Assembly (NCBI GenBank): GCA_965660325.1
Contig: CBFHZL010000054.1
Span: forward strand, 1 to 17,069
Origin: Acidiluteibacter sp965660325
Lineage (GTDB): Bacteria; Bacteroidota; Bacteroidia; Flavobacteriales_E; Vicingaceae
DNA length: 17,069 bases
Direction of reading: 5' to 3'
Shown here: positions 1-7,203 of the stretch, in pieces
Layout of the letters: each line of letters begins with the position of its first letter
Position numbering within the stretch: the first letter of the stretch is position 1
The notes under the pieces: model-generated
What the model was told of the DNA's origin: nothing
Database searches by the model: none
Seen by the model: the letters and a program-made list of their open reading frames with translations, nothing else
Translations under genes and position numbers: made by a program

Positions 1-712
1 TAAAAGCGCCAACTTGTACACCATATAAAGGCATTTTTGTAGTGTATTCAATATTCTTGGTTAGAACTTTAGATGGTTTCTTAGGTGCCTTAACCTCAGT
101 CTTTGTAGGCTTTCCTGTTTCTGTTTGGTTTACATCAGCGATTGAAACTACGTCTAATACAGGTGCTGACTGAATGGGCTCTCTTATATCCTTGTCTTTT
201 TTCAAAAACGATAAGTCTGAATTTGCAAGCTTAGGCTCTGTTTGACACGATAATATCCACTTTTCAGATTCATTTGGATAGTAAGGATCTTGATAGGTAT
301 AAATTTCTAAGAACCTATTTCTTGCCATTATTGCACTGTCACAAAGACTATTTTGGCTGTATGCAATGGATAAGTAATAGTACACGTATACAGGAGCGTT
401 CCGCTCAGAGTAACTGTCTGAATTATAATCTACAATAATATCATTAGTTGCTTTATTTAAGTGACGAATAGATTGTTTTGTGACAATATCTGCTTCGACA
501 AAGCAAACCCCAATCAAATAATTAATATTAGCGTTGGTGCTATCCATTTCGTACAACTCCATCAAAGTGGGCAGTGCGCTTTTCATTTTGCGATGAGATA
601 ACTCATGTTTGGCAAGGTTGAATCTAAATTGAAATTCTTTTTCACTAGTTTGGCCCACCAACGAAACAGATAGATGTAGAAATAGGAAGGAGATGATTAG
701 TTTAACCTGCAT
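1..712 (-). CDS. Exported TPR-like protein with SPOR domain, C-terminus cut by window edge
   Basis: The frame is open from an ATG at 712 to the left edge, giving 237 complete codons. Residues 1-20 form a signal peptide (Lys4, then a hydrophobic run, cleavage near VGQ). Residues about 25-155 read as TPR-like helical repeats (for example the stretch around ALPTLMELYEMDSTNANINY and a later YLSIAYSQNSLCDSA). Residues 158-222 are a Lys/Pro/Thr-rich linker. The last visible residues, YGVQVGAF (230-237), match the first strand of a SPOR domain, which binds denuded peptidoglycan glycans at division sites or in the wall. The SPOR call rests on that one strand, because the rest lies outside. Role is inferred: a periplasmic or outer-membrane-associated protein that contacts peptidoglycan. 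An 88-bp gap and a probable promoter separate it from the upstream gene. Confidence 0.8.
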   Translation of the reverse strand, partial: MQVKLIISFLFLHLSVSLVGQTSEKEFQFRFNLAKHELSHRKMKSALPTLMELYEMDSTNANINYLIGVCFVEADIVTKQSIRHLNKATNDIIVDYNSDSYSERNAPVYVYYYLSIAYSQNSLCDSAIMARNRFLEIYTYQDPYYPNESEKWILSCQTEPKLANSDLSFLKKDKDIREPIQSAPVLDVVSIADVNQTETGKPTKTEVKAPKKPSKVLTKNIEYTTKMPLYGVQVGAF

Positions 713-728
713 ATAATACTATTTCTAA

Positions 729-736
729 CAAATGTA
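729..736 (-). promoter_or_regulatory. Probable -7 promoter element for the SPOR protein gene
   Basis: Read leftward, the bases are TACATTTG, a full match to the Bacteroidota -7 consensus TAnnTTTG. It lies 16 nt before the ATG at 712, so a transcript would have a leader of only about 10 nt. No clear TTG -33 box is visible at the usual spacing, which lowers confidence. Confidence 0.35.
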
Positions 737-800
737 TTCCATAACTAATGCTAATTTGCTAAAAATAGTGCTTTCTATTAACACTTTAGCTGTTTAAAAC

Positions 801-1292
801 TTACGGCATGCTTAAGTCATTTACCCCCATGTTGTAACCTTTATTCCGATAACGGCGATTTTTCATGATGGACCCAATTATTCCTGCACTAAATAATGGG
901 ACCATCACTTTTAGTAAATGGTCGTCTATAATGGGCGAAGAGTTATTTCCTACTCGAGTACCACCATCTAGCAAGGTATACCCAATGGCTGCTCGATAGC
1001 CAACCTTTCTTATAAAAGTCCAAATAAATGCCTGTCTAGGATGAACAACATAATCGATTGATGAAATAAGAATCGTTTCCTCATTCACAATTAATGAAGA
1101 GTCAGTAAGTCCAACTATTTGACCTCGAATTTTGTTCGAATTATAGCTGAGTTGAATGTTTTGACCCGGGTAATACTTAATTCGTTTAATTTTCCCTCTC
1201 TTATCGATGTTAAATGATTGTTGAGCATCCAGGTGGTTGCTAATTATAAAAAGGATAAGTAAGAATGTAAAAATTCGGTAATTCATACCCAT
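801..1292 (-). CDS. Small exported protein of unknown function
   Basis: This is a 163-residue protein that I do not recognise. The N-terminus is a signal peptide (basic NYR, hydrophobic run to about residue 20, probable cleavage near LDAQQ), so it is likely periplasmic or secreted. Residues 31-85 look like a small beta-rich domain (GKIKRIKYYPGQNIQLSY, then IRGQIVGLTDSSLIVNEE and an IDYV strand). The pattern 'effect of element on a conversion function, local setting' is common in uncharacterised Bacteroidota proteins. Residues 92-143 contain a more hydrophobic part with glycine-rich turns and a possible second membrane-associated segment (VMVPLFSAGIIGSIM). The start could be Met1 at 1292 or Met3 at 1286; both leave the signal peptide intact. 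It begins 22 nt after the aldehyde dehydrogenase stop and is probably cotranscribed with it, although no functional link is apparent. Confidence 0.7.
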   Translation of the reverse strand: MGMNYRIFTFLLILFIISNHLDAQQSFNIDKRGKIKRIKYYPGQNIQLSYNSNKIRGQIVGLTDSSLIVNEETILISSIDYVVHPRQAFIWTFIRKVGYRAAIGYTLLDGGTRVGNNSSPIIDDHLLKVMVPLFSAGIIGSIMKNRRYRNKGYNMGVNDLSMP

Positions 1293-1314
1293 TATTTAAT
1301 TGCGTTGTAAGCCA

Positions 1315-2760
1315 TTATTGATACTTGATACAAACATTTTTAGGTTCAGTAAAGAATTGAAGCGCTTCATTTCCGCCTTCTCTGCCAACTCCACTTTGTT
1401 TTACTCCACCAAATGGTGTTCTTAAATCTCTTAATAACCAGCAATTTATCCAAACAATTCCTGCATGAAGTTTTTTGGCTACGAGATTGGCTACAGAGAT
1501 ATTACTGGTCCAGACGGAGCTAGCTAAACCATACTTAGTGCTATTAGCCATTTTTAAGACTTCTTCAGTAGATGAAAATGGGGTGATGGTAACTACAGGA
1601 CCAAAGATTTCTTCTTGATTTGTTCTGCAGTTGTAGTGTAATCCTTCTATTACTGTAGGGGAAATATAATAGCCATTTTCAAATGGAGCGTCTAACTTTA
1701 TTTGATGACCACCACAAAGCACTCGTCCTCCTTCTTCTTTTGCGAGATCTACATAAGAAAGCACTTTTTTCATGTGTGGTTCAGAAACGACTGCGCCCAG
1801 ATTAGAACTTGCATCATCAGGGTTTCCTACTTTTAGTGATTTAACTCGTTCGACAAATGCAGTTTTAAATTTTTCATAAATTGCTTCTTCTATAAATATT
1901 CGCGATCCGCACAAGCAAATCTGACCTTGATTATCAAAGGAAGACGCAGTTACGGTATTAAGCATTTGTTCAAAATCACAATCTTTGTAGATGATAGTTG
2001 GGTTTTTACCACCTAACTCTAATGACAGTTTTTTGAACATTGGGGCAGCTACTTGAGCAATGTGCTTCCCTGTTTGCGTGCCTCCTGTAAAAGAAATTAA
2101 AGGGACTTCAGGGTGAGAAACAATTGCCTCTCCTACTTTTGGCCCTAAGCCATGTACTATATTAAGGACTCCTTTTGGCAGGCCTGCTTCAATGCAAAGC
2201 GACGAAAGCAAGAAGGCTGTCATGGGAGTAATTTCTGAAGGCTTTGCTACCACACAGTTTCCTGCTGCAAGTGCAGGGGCAATTTTCCATGAAAAGAGAT
2301 AAAGTGGAAGATTCCAAGGAGAAATACAACCGGCAACACCCACTGGGTCTCTATGTGTGAAGTTAATTGCTTTATCTTCCATGCTATGGGACTCAGAGCT
2401 GTAGTGAATGATGGCTGTTGCATAAAACCGAAAATTATGAGCAGCTCTTGGGATATCTACTCGTTTGGCCAGACTTAATGGCTTGCCATTATCAGTAGAT
2501 TCAGCGGCGGCCAATCGGTCGAGGTCTCGCTCGATCAAATCAGCAATTTTATATAAAATCCGAGATCGCTCATCTTTGCTCGTATTACTCCAACCTTCGA
2601 AGGCAGCATTGGCCGCATCTACTGCTAAAGCTACATCAGCACTATCCGAGTCAGGAATTTGTGAGTAAACTGAACCATCGGCAGGATTGTAATTGTCTAG
2701 GTAGTTATTGCTTGTCGGGTCGACTAATTCGCCGTTTATATAATTCTTGAGCTTTATCAT
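1315..2760 (-). CDS. NAD-dependent aldehyde dehydrogenase, 2-aminomuconate/2-hydroxymuconate semialdehyde type (ALDH8-like)
   Basis: At 481 residues this is full length for the ALDH superfamily. Visible active-site features are Asn150 in SPWNLP (oxyanion), Lys173/Ser175/Glu176 (NAD binding), the FTGGT turn at 224-228, the general base Glu248 in LELGGKNP, the nucleophile Cys282 in QGQICLC, and Glu384 in EEIFGPV. The C-terminal signature NCWLLRDLRTPFGG with SGVGREGG (439-463), together with the NQGQICLCGSRIF stretch, resembles ALDH8A1 and 2-hydroxymuconate semialdehyde dehydrogenases more than betaine or succinate-semialdehyde enzymes. The expected reaction is oxidation of a muconic semialdehyde, as in the 3-hydroxyanthranilate branch of tryptophan/kynurenine breakdown, in the cytoplasm. 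No other kynurenine or meta-cleavage gene is present in the window, so the exact substrate is inferred. A probable promoter lies just upstream. Confidence 0.88.
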   Translation of the reverse strand: MIKLKNYINGELVDPTSNNYLDNYNPADGSVYSQIPDSDSADVALAVDAANAAFEGWSNTSKDERSRILYKIADLIERDLDRLAAAESTDNGKPLSLAKRVDIPRAAHNFRFYATAIIHYSSESHSMEDKAINFTHRDPVGVAGCISPWNLPLYLFSWKIAPALAAGNCVVAKPSEITPMTAFLLSSLCIEAGLPKGVLNIVHGLGPKVGEAIVSHPEVPLISFTGGTQTGKHIAQVAAPMFKKLSLELGGKNPTIIYKDCDFEQMLNTVTASSFDNQGQICLCGSRIFIEEAIYEKFKTAFVERVKSLKVGNPDDASSNLGAVVSEPHMKKVLSYVDLAKEEGGRVLCGGHQIKLDAPFENGYYISPTVIEGLHYNCRTNQEEIFGPVVTITPFSSTEEVLKMANSTKYGLASSVWTSNISVANLVAKKLHAGIVWINCWLLRDLRTPFGGVKQSGVGREGGNEALQFFTEPKNVCIKYQ

Positions 2761-2781
2761 TTAATTTCTTTGTTGGATAGA

Positions 2782-2814
2782 TAAAAGTAAGCAATAAGCG
2801 GTTGAAAAAACAAA
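2782..2814 (-). promoter_or_regulatory. Possible promoter of the aldehyde dehydrogenase gene
   Basis: Reading leftward, TTTG (2814-2811) is followed after 21 nt by TACTTTTA (2789-2782), one base off the Bacteroidota TAnnTTTG -7 element and at accepted spacing. Transcription would begin near 2775, about 15 nt before the ATG at 2760. The TTTG box is part of one arm of the adjacent inverted repeat, so a protein bound there would compete with RNA polymerase. Confidence 0.4.
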
Positions 2815-2839
2815 GAGATATCTTATGGATATCTCTTTG
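2811..2839 (-). terminator. Perfect 12-bp inverted repeat: leftward terminator-like hairpin or operator
   Basis: CAAAGAGATATC (2811-2822) and GATATCTCTTTG (2828-2839) are exact reverse complements around a 5-nt loop. Read leftward, the stem is followed directly by six T (2810-2805), the form of an intrinsic terminator, although the stem is AT-rich. It lies between divergent genes, where a terminator is not expected. It may instead be a palindromic operator, an attenuator if the aldehyde dehydrogenase transcript begins further right, or the end of a short leftward RNA from 2840-3000. Confidence 0.5.
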
Positions 2840-3008
2840 CTGTAGTTTTAAATTACTAACTCACTATTCACTTCTCAAAATGAGTTAAAATACTATGCCT
2901 TGCCAAATTAATTACGATTTGAAGAACAAGGTGTTAAGTAACCGTTAATGCGTGTTAATAATAGTTAAACAAAATCCGTATTATCAATGGAGTAGCTATC
3001 TTCGTATT

Positions 3009-4583
3009 GTGAAAAAATCGAATTTTTTAGCGTTAATTATTGTCACAACGGTAGTGCTGTTTGGTATTTTACTTATTCAATTATATTGGATACAAAATGC
3101 TATAGAGTTAAGGCGTGAAAAGTTTGATCAGGCTGTTATGGAAAGTCTTGACCGAGCCATGTTTAAATTGGAGAAAAAAGAGGCCATAACTCAAGTAAGT
3201 AAGAAGTTTAATCAGGCTAATTCTTCTGATTTAAGTGTCTATCTGCAAGACGAGATGGAGACAGGAATAGAGTCAGAAGGGCTGAAAAGTCCGATTGTTA
3301 GTTTAGACTCTTCCGGAGTGAACCCCAATCGAGAGCAATTCAAGATTGAATTTCCTGGTCCATCTTTTAAGGATTCTAACACGTTTATTATTCGCAAAAC
3401 CCAGAAGCGTGTTCTACGTTCTGAAAACCTCCCCAATTCATTCAATAAAGGGCTTTCACCTGATCAAATAAAGAGTAAGTCTGTGTTGATTAATGATATT
3501 GTGAATGAGTTGGCTTTTATCAGTATTAATAAAAGTGCAGCCGAACGGGTGGATATTAATACTTTAGATACCTTAGTCAGGCAAGAGTTGAAAATACATG
3601 GTATTCGTGCTGAGGCAATTATTGATGTGTACAGCGCAAACAATCAAGAGCTTTTAGCCAATCAAGATAGCGAATGGGCTGAAGAGTTGATGGGTTCTTC
3701 TTACCGTATCGAATTGTTTCCCAATGACTATTTGATGGAATCTGATCTGTTGTTGATTTTATTTCCCAATAGAGCGAAATATTTGCTCAAGAAAGTATGG
3801 CAAATCCTAGTAGCTTCTTTCATTTTGATTTCCATTTTGATCGGAATTTTTTATTTTGCATTAAGCACAATCTTTAAACAAAAGCGGATATCTATTATTA
3901 AGAATGATTTTATCAATAATATGACACATGAGTTAAAGACTCCTATTTCTACTATTTCTCTCGCTTGCGAAGCGCTTTCAGACAAAGATATGCAGGTGAA
4001 TGAAAAACGCAGGGACACATATGTTCGCATGATAAATCAGGAAAATGCGAGATTGGGGTTACTGGTGGAAAATGTATTAAAAAGTGCCGTATGGGATTCA
4101 GGTGATTTTGAATTAAAGCGAAAAAAGATTCGGTTGAATTCCGTAGTGAACGATGTTGTAAATAGTATTGAAATTCAGGTAAAAAACAAAGGTGGAGTAC
4201 TGACTACCTCATTCACCACAGAGGAGGACGAGATTGAAGGAGATAAAGTACATATTACCAATTTGATTTTTAATTTACTGGATAATGCGATAAAGTATTC
4301 CAAGGAAACACCAGAAATTCATGTGTCTACTGAAATAAAAGGCACAAATATTGGTTTAACAGTAGAAGATAATGGAATTGGAATTTCAAAAATTGACCAG
4401 AAAAAGATATTTGAAAAGTTTTATCGAGTTCCAACAGGCAACATTCACAATGTAAAAGGTTTTGGCTTAGGACTCAACTATGTAAAAGAAATTGTGCAAA
4501 AACACGGAGGAAAGTTGATTTTTTCAAGTAAATTAGGTCAAGGGAGTAGATTTACAGTTTTCTTACCTTTAACAAAGAATTAA
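3009..4583 (+). CDS. Two-component sensor histidine kinase, membrane-bound
   Basis: From GTG 3009 the protein has 524 residues. It has a membrane segment at about 5-27, a roughly 235-residue extracytoplasmic sensor region with no domain I recognise, a second membrane segment at about 265-288, then HisKA with phospho-acceptor His307 in NNMTHELKTP. The HATPase domain follows with the N box (Asn422/Asn426 in NLIFNLLDNAIKYS), the G1 box DNGIGIS (Asp454) and the G2 box KGFGLGL (484-488). There is no HAMP domain. The frame stays open to another GTG at 2952, which would add 19 residues. I prefer 3009 because it puts KK and the membrane helix right at the N-terminus, as in related Bacteroidota kinases, but neither start has a ribosome binding site. 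It presumably phosphorylates the regulator encoded 4 nt downstream. The sensed signal cannot be told. Confidence 0.92.
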   Translation: MKKSNFLALIIVTTVVLFGILLIQLYWIQNAIELRREKFDQAVMESLDRAMFKLEKKEAITQVSKKFNQANSSDLSVYLQDEMETGIESEGLKSPIVSLDSSGVNPNREQFKIEFPGPSFKDSNTFIIRKTQKRVLRSENLPNSFNKGLSPDQIKSKSVLINDIVNELAFISINKSAAERVDINTLDTLVRQELKIHGIRAEAIIDVYSANNQELLANQDSEWAEELMGSSYRIELFPNDYLMESDLLLILFPNRAKYLLKKVWQILVASFILISILIGIFYFALSTIFKQKRISIIKNDFINNMTHELKTPISTISLACEALSDKDMQVNEKRRDTYVRMINQENARLGLLVENVLKSAVWDSGDFELKRKKIRLNSVVNDVVNSIEIQVKNKGGVLTTSFTTEEDEIEGDKVHITNLIFNLLDNAIKYSKETPEIHVSTEIKGTNIGLTVEDNGIGISKIDQKKIFEKFYRVPTGNIHNVKGFGLGLNYVKEIVQKHGGKLIFSSKLGQGSRFTVFLPLTKN

Positions 4584-4587
4584 GATT

Positions 4588-5298
4588 ATGAAAGAAATTA
4601 ATGCAAACATATTGCTAGTAGAGGATGATGAAAATTTAGGAACTCTGCTAAGTGAGTACCTCAATTCTAAGGGGTACCAAACAACTTTAGCAAATGACGG
4701 TGAAAAAGGATTGAGAAAATTTCTTAATCAGTCGTTTGATATTTGTATTTTAGACGTGATGATGCCTGTTAAAGACGGATTTACTTTGGCGAAGGAAATA
4801 CGTGAAGTAAATACAGAGGTGCCGATAGTATTTTTGACGGCCAAAAGTATGAAAGAAGATGCTTTAGAGGGGTTTACCATTGGAGCAGATGATTATATCA
4901 CTAAGCCATTTAGCATGGATGTATTGCTGATGAGAATCAAAGCAATATTGAGAAGATTTAATGATGGAAGTACTTCAAAAGATAGGACAGAATTTGAAAT
5001 TGGAAGCTATGTTTTTGATTCTGAACGTAGGGTTTTATCTAAGGATGGGAAAGAGGAGAAATTAACCTCCAAAGAGAATGATTTGCTGAAATTGTTGGCG
5101 ATGAGTAATGGTAAGACTCTTGAGCGGAAAGCTGCTTTAATGCTGATTTGGGGTGACGATAATTACTTTAATTCGAGAAGTATGGATGTTTACATCACCA
5201 AGTTAAGAAAATACTTAAAGGCTGATGAGGATATTGAAATCATAAATATCCACGGGAAAGGGTTTAAATTGTATGTAAGAAAAGAAGAAAAAAAATAA
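4588..5298 (+). CDS. OmpR/PhoB-family response regulator
   Basis: A 236-residue protein with an N-terminal receiver domain: acidic pocket Asp13/Asp14 in LLVEDDENL, phospho-acceptor Asp56 in CILDVMMP, Thr84 in FLTAK and Lys106 in YITKPF. A C-terminal winged-helix DNA-binding domain spans about 136-230, with SMDVYITKLRKYL as the recognition-helix region and the closing NIHGKGFKL hairpin. All residues needed for phosphotransfer are present. It starts 4 nt after the kinase gene and ends 4 nt before the universal stress protein gene, so the three are almost certainly one transcript. Kinase-first order resembles RprX-RprY of Bacteroides, but orthology was not tested. Targets are unknown. Confidence 0.95.
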   Translation: MKEINANILLVEDDENLGTLLSEYLNSKGYQTTLANDGEKGLRKFLNQSFDICILDVMMPVKDGFTLAKEIREVNTEVPIVFLTAKSMKEDALEGFTIGADDYITKPFSMDVLLMRIKAILRRFNDGSTSKDRTEFEIGSYVFDSERRVLSKDGKEEKLTSKENDLLKLLAMSNGKTLERKAALMLIWGDDNYFNSRSMDVYITKLRKYLKADEDIEIINIHGKGFKLYVRKEEKK

Positions 5299-5302
5299 AA
5301 CA

Positions 5303-6130
5303 ATGAATATATTAGTTCTATCAGATTTTTCAGCGAATGCAAAAAATGCCATGTATTTTGCGTTAGATTTGGCATTGGAAAGTAACGCGACCGTTAAAAT
5401 TCTTAATTGTGTGAGTGTTCCTCACAGTAAATCTAATGTGGTTGTCTCCATAATGGATATTCTTAAAGAGGATTCTGAGAAAGGCTTGAGTGAACTTAAA
5501 GATGAAATTTCGGCTAAACCCTCTTACAACCAATTGACCATAGAAATGCTGTCTAGTGTAGGCGAACTTAGTTCTACAGTACAAGAGATTTCATCCCAAT
5601 GGGAAGTTGATTTTGTGGTAATGGGAACAAAAGGGATGACAGCCCTAGAGGAAATTTTTATTGGAAGCAATACGACTAAGGTAATTAGTGAAATAGAGCT
5701 ACCAATACTGGCTATTCCTGCAACGGCTGAGTATTCTTCTATTAATCAAATAACTTTTGCAGCAGACCTGATACCTCTTGAATCTAAAGTGATGCTAGCT
5801 TCCTTGAAGTTAATTGCAGATAAGTTTGTAGATACAGTTCAATTGATGCATGTATACGCTTCAAGTGATGAGGTGTTGACCAAAGAGCAGCTAAAAGAAC
5901 TGGAAAGTATCAAAGAGTACTTATCTCCTTTGAAGGTGAACGAACATTTTATAAATCATAATAAGTCAAGCACAGAGCTGGCGAGTTTCGCAGCTGTTAA
6001 AAACAATGATTTACTTGCAATGGTGTCACGTAAGCAAGGCTTTTTTAAGCGACTTTTCTCTTCTTCGAATACAGAAACTGTAGCATTGAAAACGGCTATA
6101 CCTTTACTTGTAATTCCTGAGATTAATTAA
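5303..6130 (+). CDS. Tandem universal stress protein (UspA family)
   Basis: A 275-residue protein built of two Usp domains (about 1-140 and 147-273), a usual Bacteroidota arrangement. The first begins MNILVLSDFSANAKNA and carries the ATP-binding pattern G-2x-G-9x-G-S at Gly108, Gly111, Gly121 and Ser122. The second domain ends with AIPLLVIP but its glycine loop is degenerate (around RKQGFFKRLFSSSNTE), so it probably does not bind ATP and serves dimerisation or regulation. The location is cytoplasmic. It is the third gene of the kinase-regulator operon, which suggests that the two-component system controls it or that both respond to the same stress; this is inferred from position only. Confidence 0.92.
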   Translation: MNILVLSDFSANAKNAMYFALDLALESNATVKILNCVSVPHSKSNVVVSIMDILKEDSEKGLSELKDEISAKPSYNQLTIEMLSSVGELSSTVQEISSQWEVDFVVMGTKGMTALEEIFIGSNTTKVISEIELPILAIPATAEYSSINQITFAADLIPLESKVMLASLKLIADKFVDTVQLMHVYASSDEVLTKEQLKELESIKEYLSPLKVNEHFINHNKSSTELASFAAVKNNDLLAMVSRKQGFFKRLFSSSNTETVALKTAIPLLVIPEIN

Positions 6131-6135
6131 ACCTG

Positions 6136-6170
6136 TTTGGGTGCAGAGTAAATGCTCTTTAGTAGCTTTG
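6136..6170 (+). promoter_or_regulatory. Probable promoter of the basic lipoprotein gene
   Basis: TTTG (6136-6139) is followed after 23 nt by TAGCTTTG (6163-6170), an exact match to TAnnTTTG. The spacing is at the upper end of the known 17-23 range. Transcription would start near 6176, just before GTG 6189 and downstream of GTG 6141, so this site argues for the shorter coding sequence. Confidence 0.45.
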
Positions 6171-6188
6171 CGAAAAATTAGCCAATTT

Positions 6189-6596
6189 GTGAAAACCTAT
6201 ACACCACGCTTTAGCAAGCTTTTATTATCTTTTTGTTTTGTTGTGTCAGTTGTTTTTACATCTTGTCATAAAGGATTTCATGCGCCTAGCAGAGCAAAGA
6301 GCAGGGCTTATAAATCGGCTAGTACAGGTAAAGACGAAACCGTAAGAAAGGGCTATTACAGTAACCCATTTAAAGGTGGAAGTAGAGCAGCTTTAAAAAA
6401 GTACAAAAAGAAAAAGAGTAGGCGCATATTTAAAGGTCGGAAAGGTAGACCTAGAAAGAACCCTAAAAGTAAATTTAATATGAAACGGACCGTAAAAAAG
6501 AGCCGTTTAAAATCATCTGGGTCAAACTATAAGAGAGGCAGTAAACGCGGTGGTTCTAGAAAAAATAATAGTTTGTTTAAGACCAGAAAAAAATAA
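6189..6596 (+). CDS. Small, very basic lipoprotein-like protein of unknown function
   Basis: From GTG 6189 the product has 135 residues. The N-terminus is a signal peptide (KTYTPRFSK, then a hydrophobic run) ending in FTSC, so Cys26 is the likely lipidation site, although Phe at -3 is not the commonest residue. The remaining 110 residues contain 42 Lys/Arg and only two acidic residues (Asp49, Glu50), with Gly, Ser and Asn filling the rest. Clusters occur at KKYKKKKSRR (70-79) and FKGRKGRPRK (81-90). No domain is recognised. Such charge suggests binding to an acidic polymer such as LPS, exopolysaccharide or extracellular DNA; that is inference. The frame is open to GTG 6141, adding 16 residues that would spoil the signal peptide, and a promoter appears to lie inside that extension. 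Confidence 0.65.
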   Translation: MKTYTPRFSKLLLSFCFVVSVVFTSCHKGFHAPSRAKSRAYKSASTGKDETVRKGYYSNPFKGGSRAALKKYKKKKSRRIFKGRKGRPRKNPKSKFNMKRTVKKSRLKSSGSNYKRGSKRGGSRKNNSLFKTRKK

Positions 6597-6612
6597 TGGC
6601 ACTACTTTTGGA

Positions 6613-6642
6613 TTGCCCTTACAATAAAAAATGTTATTTTAG
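6613..6642 (+). promoter_or_regulatory. Possible promoter of the YfiR/TPR/SpoIIE operon
   Basis: TTG (6613-6615) is followed after 19 nt by TATTTTAG (6635-6642), which has one mismatch to TAnnTTTG. Transcription would start near 6648, about 20 nt before the TTG start codon at 6670. It is the only promoter-like site in the 73-bp gap after the basic lipoprotein gene. Confidence 0.35.
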
Positions 6643-6669
6643 AGGTTTAAAAGAAATCACAAAACAGAA

Positions 6670-7203
6670 TTGAAAAAAGTCAGCTATATTTTATTTCTAA
6701 TGATCTTTGTATCGTTTGGGTTTACAGGAGCTAAATCCCCCAAGATAGATACAAATTCTAAGATCAAAGCTGTATTTTTATACAACTTCACTAAATATAT
6801 TGAGTGGCCTTCAGAGTATAAGAATGGCAATTTTGTTGTTGGTATTTTAGGAAATAGTGCAGCTTTGTACAAGGAACTATCTTTAATGTCAAAGACCAAA
6901 AAAGTTGCAAGTCAAGATTTTGAAATACAAGTTTACAATTCCCCAGATGAGATTAATAGTAAGGTACACATGTTGTACATTCCTGATGAAGCTTCATCTA
7001 AACTCAATACTGCAGTTCAAAAGTTAAAGGGAAAAAGCACACTCATCGTTACCGAAACACCGGGTTTGTCTGTTCGTGGTTCAGGTATCAACTTTGTTGT
7101 TGTGGCCAATCGTCAGAAATTTGAATTAAATAAGACCAATGTTGAAGACCATAACCTGAAGGTTAGTAAAAGTCTTGAAGATTTGGCACTAGTTGTTAAG
7201 TAA
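6670..7203 (+). CDS. YfiR-like periplasmic protein (DUF4154)
   Basis: A 177-residue protein that starts at TTG 6670; the only earlier in-frame codons after a TAG at 6640 offer no better start, and this one gives a clean signal peptide (MKKVSYILFLMIFVSFGFTG). The mature part has the family hallmarks: KAVFLYNFTKYIEWP (33-47) at the start, a central VGILGNS strand (57-63), and the C-terminal GSGINFVVVANRQKFELN (137-154) with NLKVSKSLEDLALVV (162-176). Pseudomonas YfiR is a periplasmic repressor of the HAMP-diguanylate cyclase YfiN and is modulated by disulfides. This protein has no cysteine, so redox control of that kind is excluded. Its stop overlaps the next start (TAATG), and a HAMP-phosphatase lies two genes downstream, suggesting it controls that enzyme. 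Confidence 0.85.
   Translation: MKKVSYILFLMIFVSFGFTGAKSPKIDTNSKIKAVFLYNFTKYIEWPSEYKNGNFVVGILGNSAALYKELSLMSKTKKVASQDFEIQVYNSPDEINSKVHMLYIPDEASSKLNTAVQKLKGKSTLIVTETPGLSVRGSGINFVVVANRQKFELNKTNVEDHNLKVSKSLEDLALVVK

Noticed and set aside
2465..2668. Rightward 67-codon open frame inside the aldehyde dehydrogenase gene
   Set aside because: It lies wholly antisense to a well-supported enzyme gene, and its product is a low-complexity Ser/Arg/Ala sequence with no signal or domain.
2948..2968. Six-codon frame starting at ATG 2948 as an upstream leader peptide of the kinase gene
   Set aside because: It is short, has no ribosome binding site or regulatory codon bias, and such frames are frequent by chance in AT-rich DNA.
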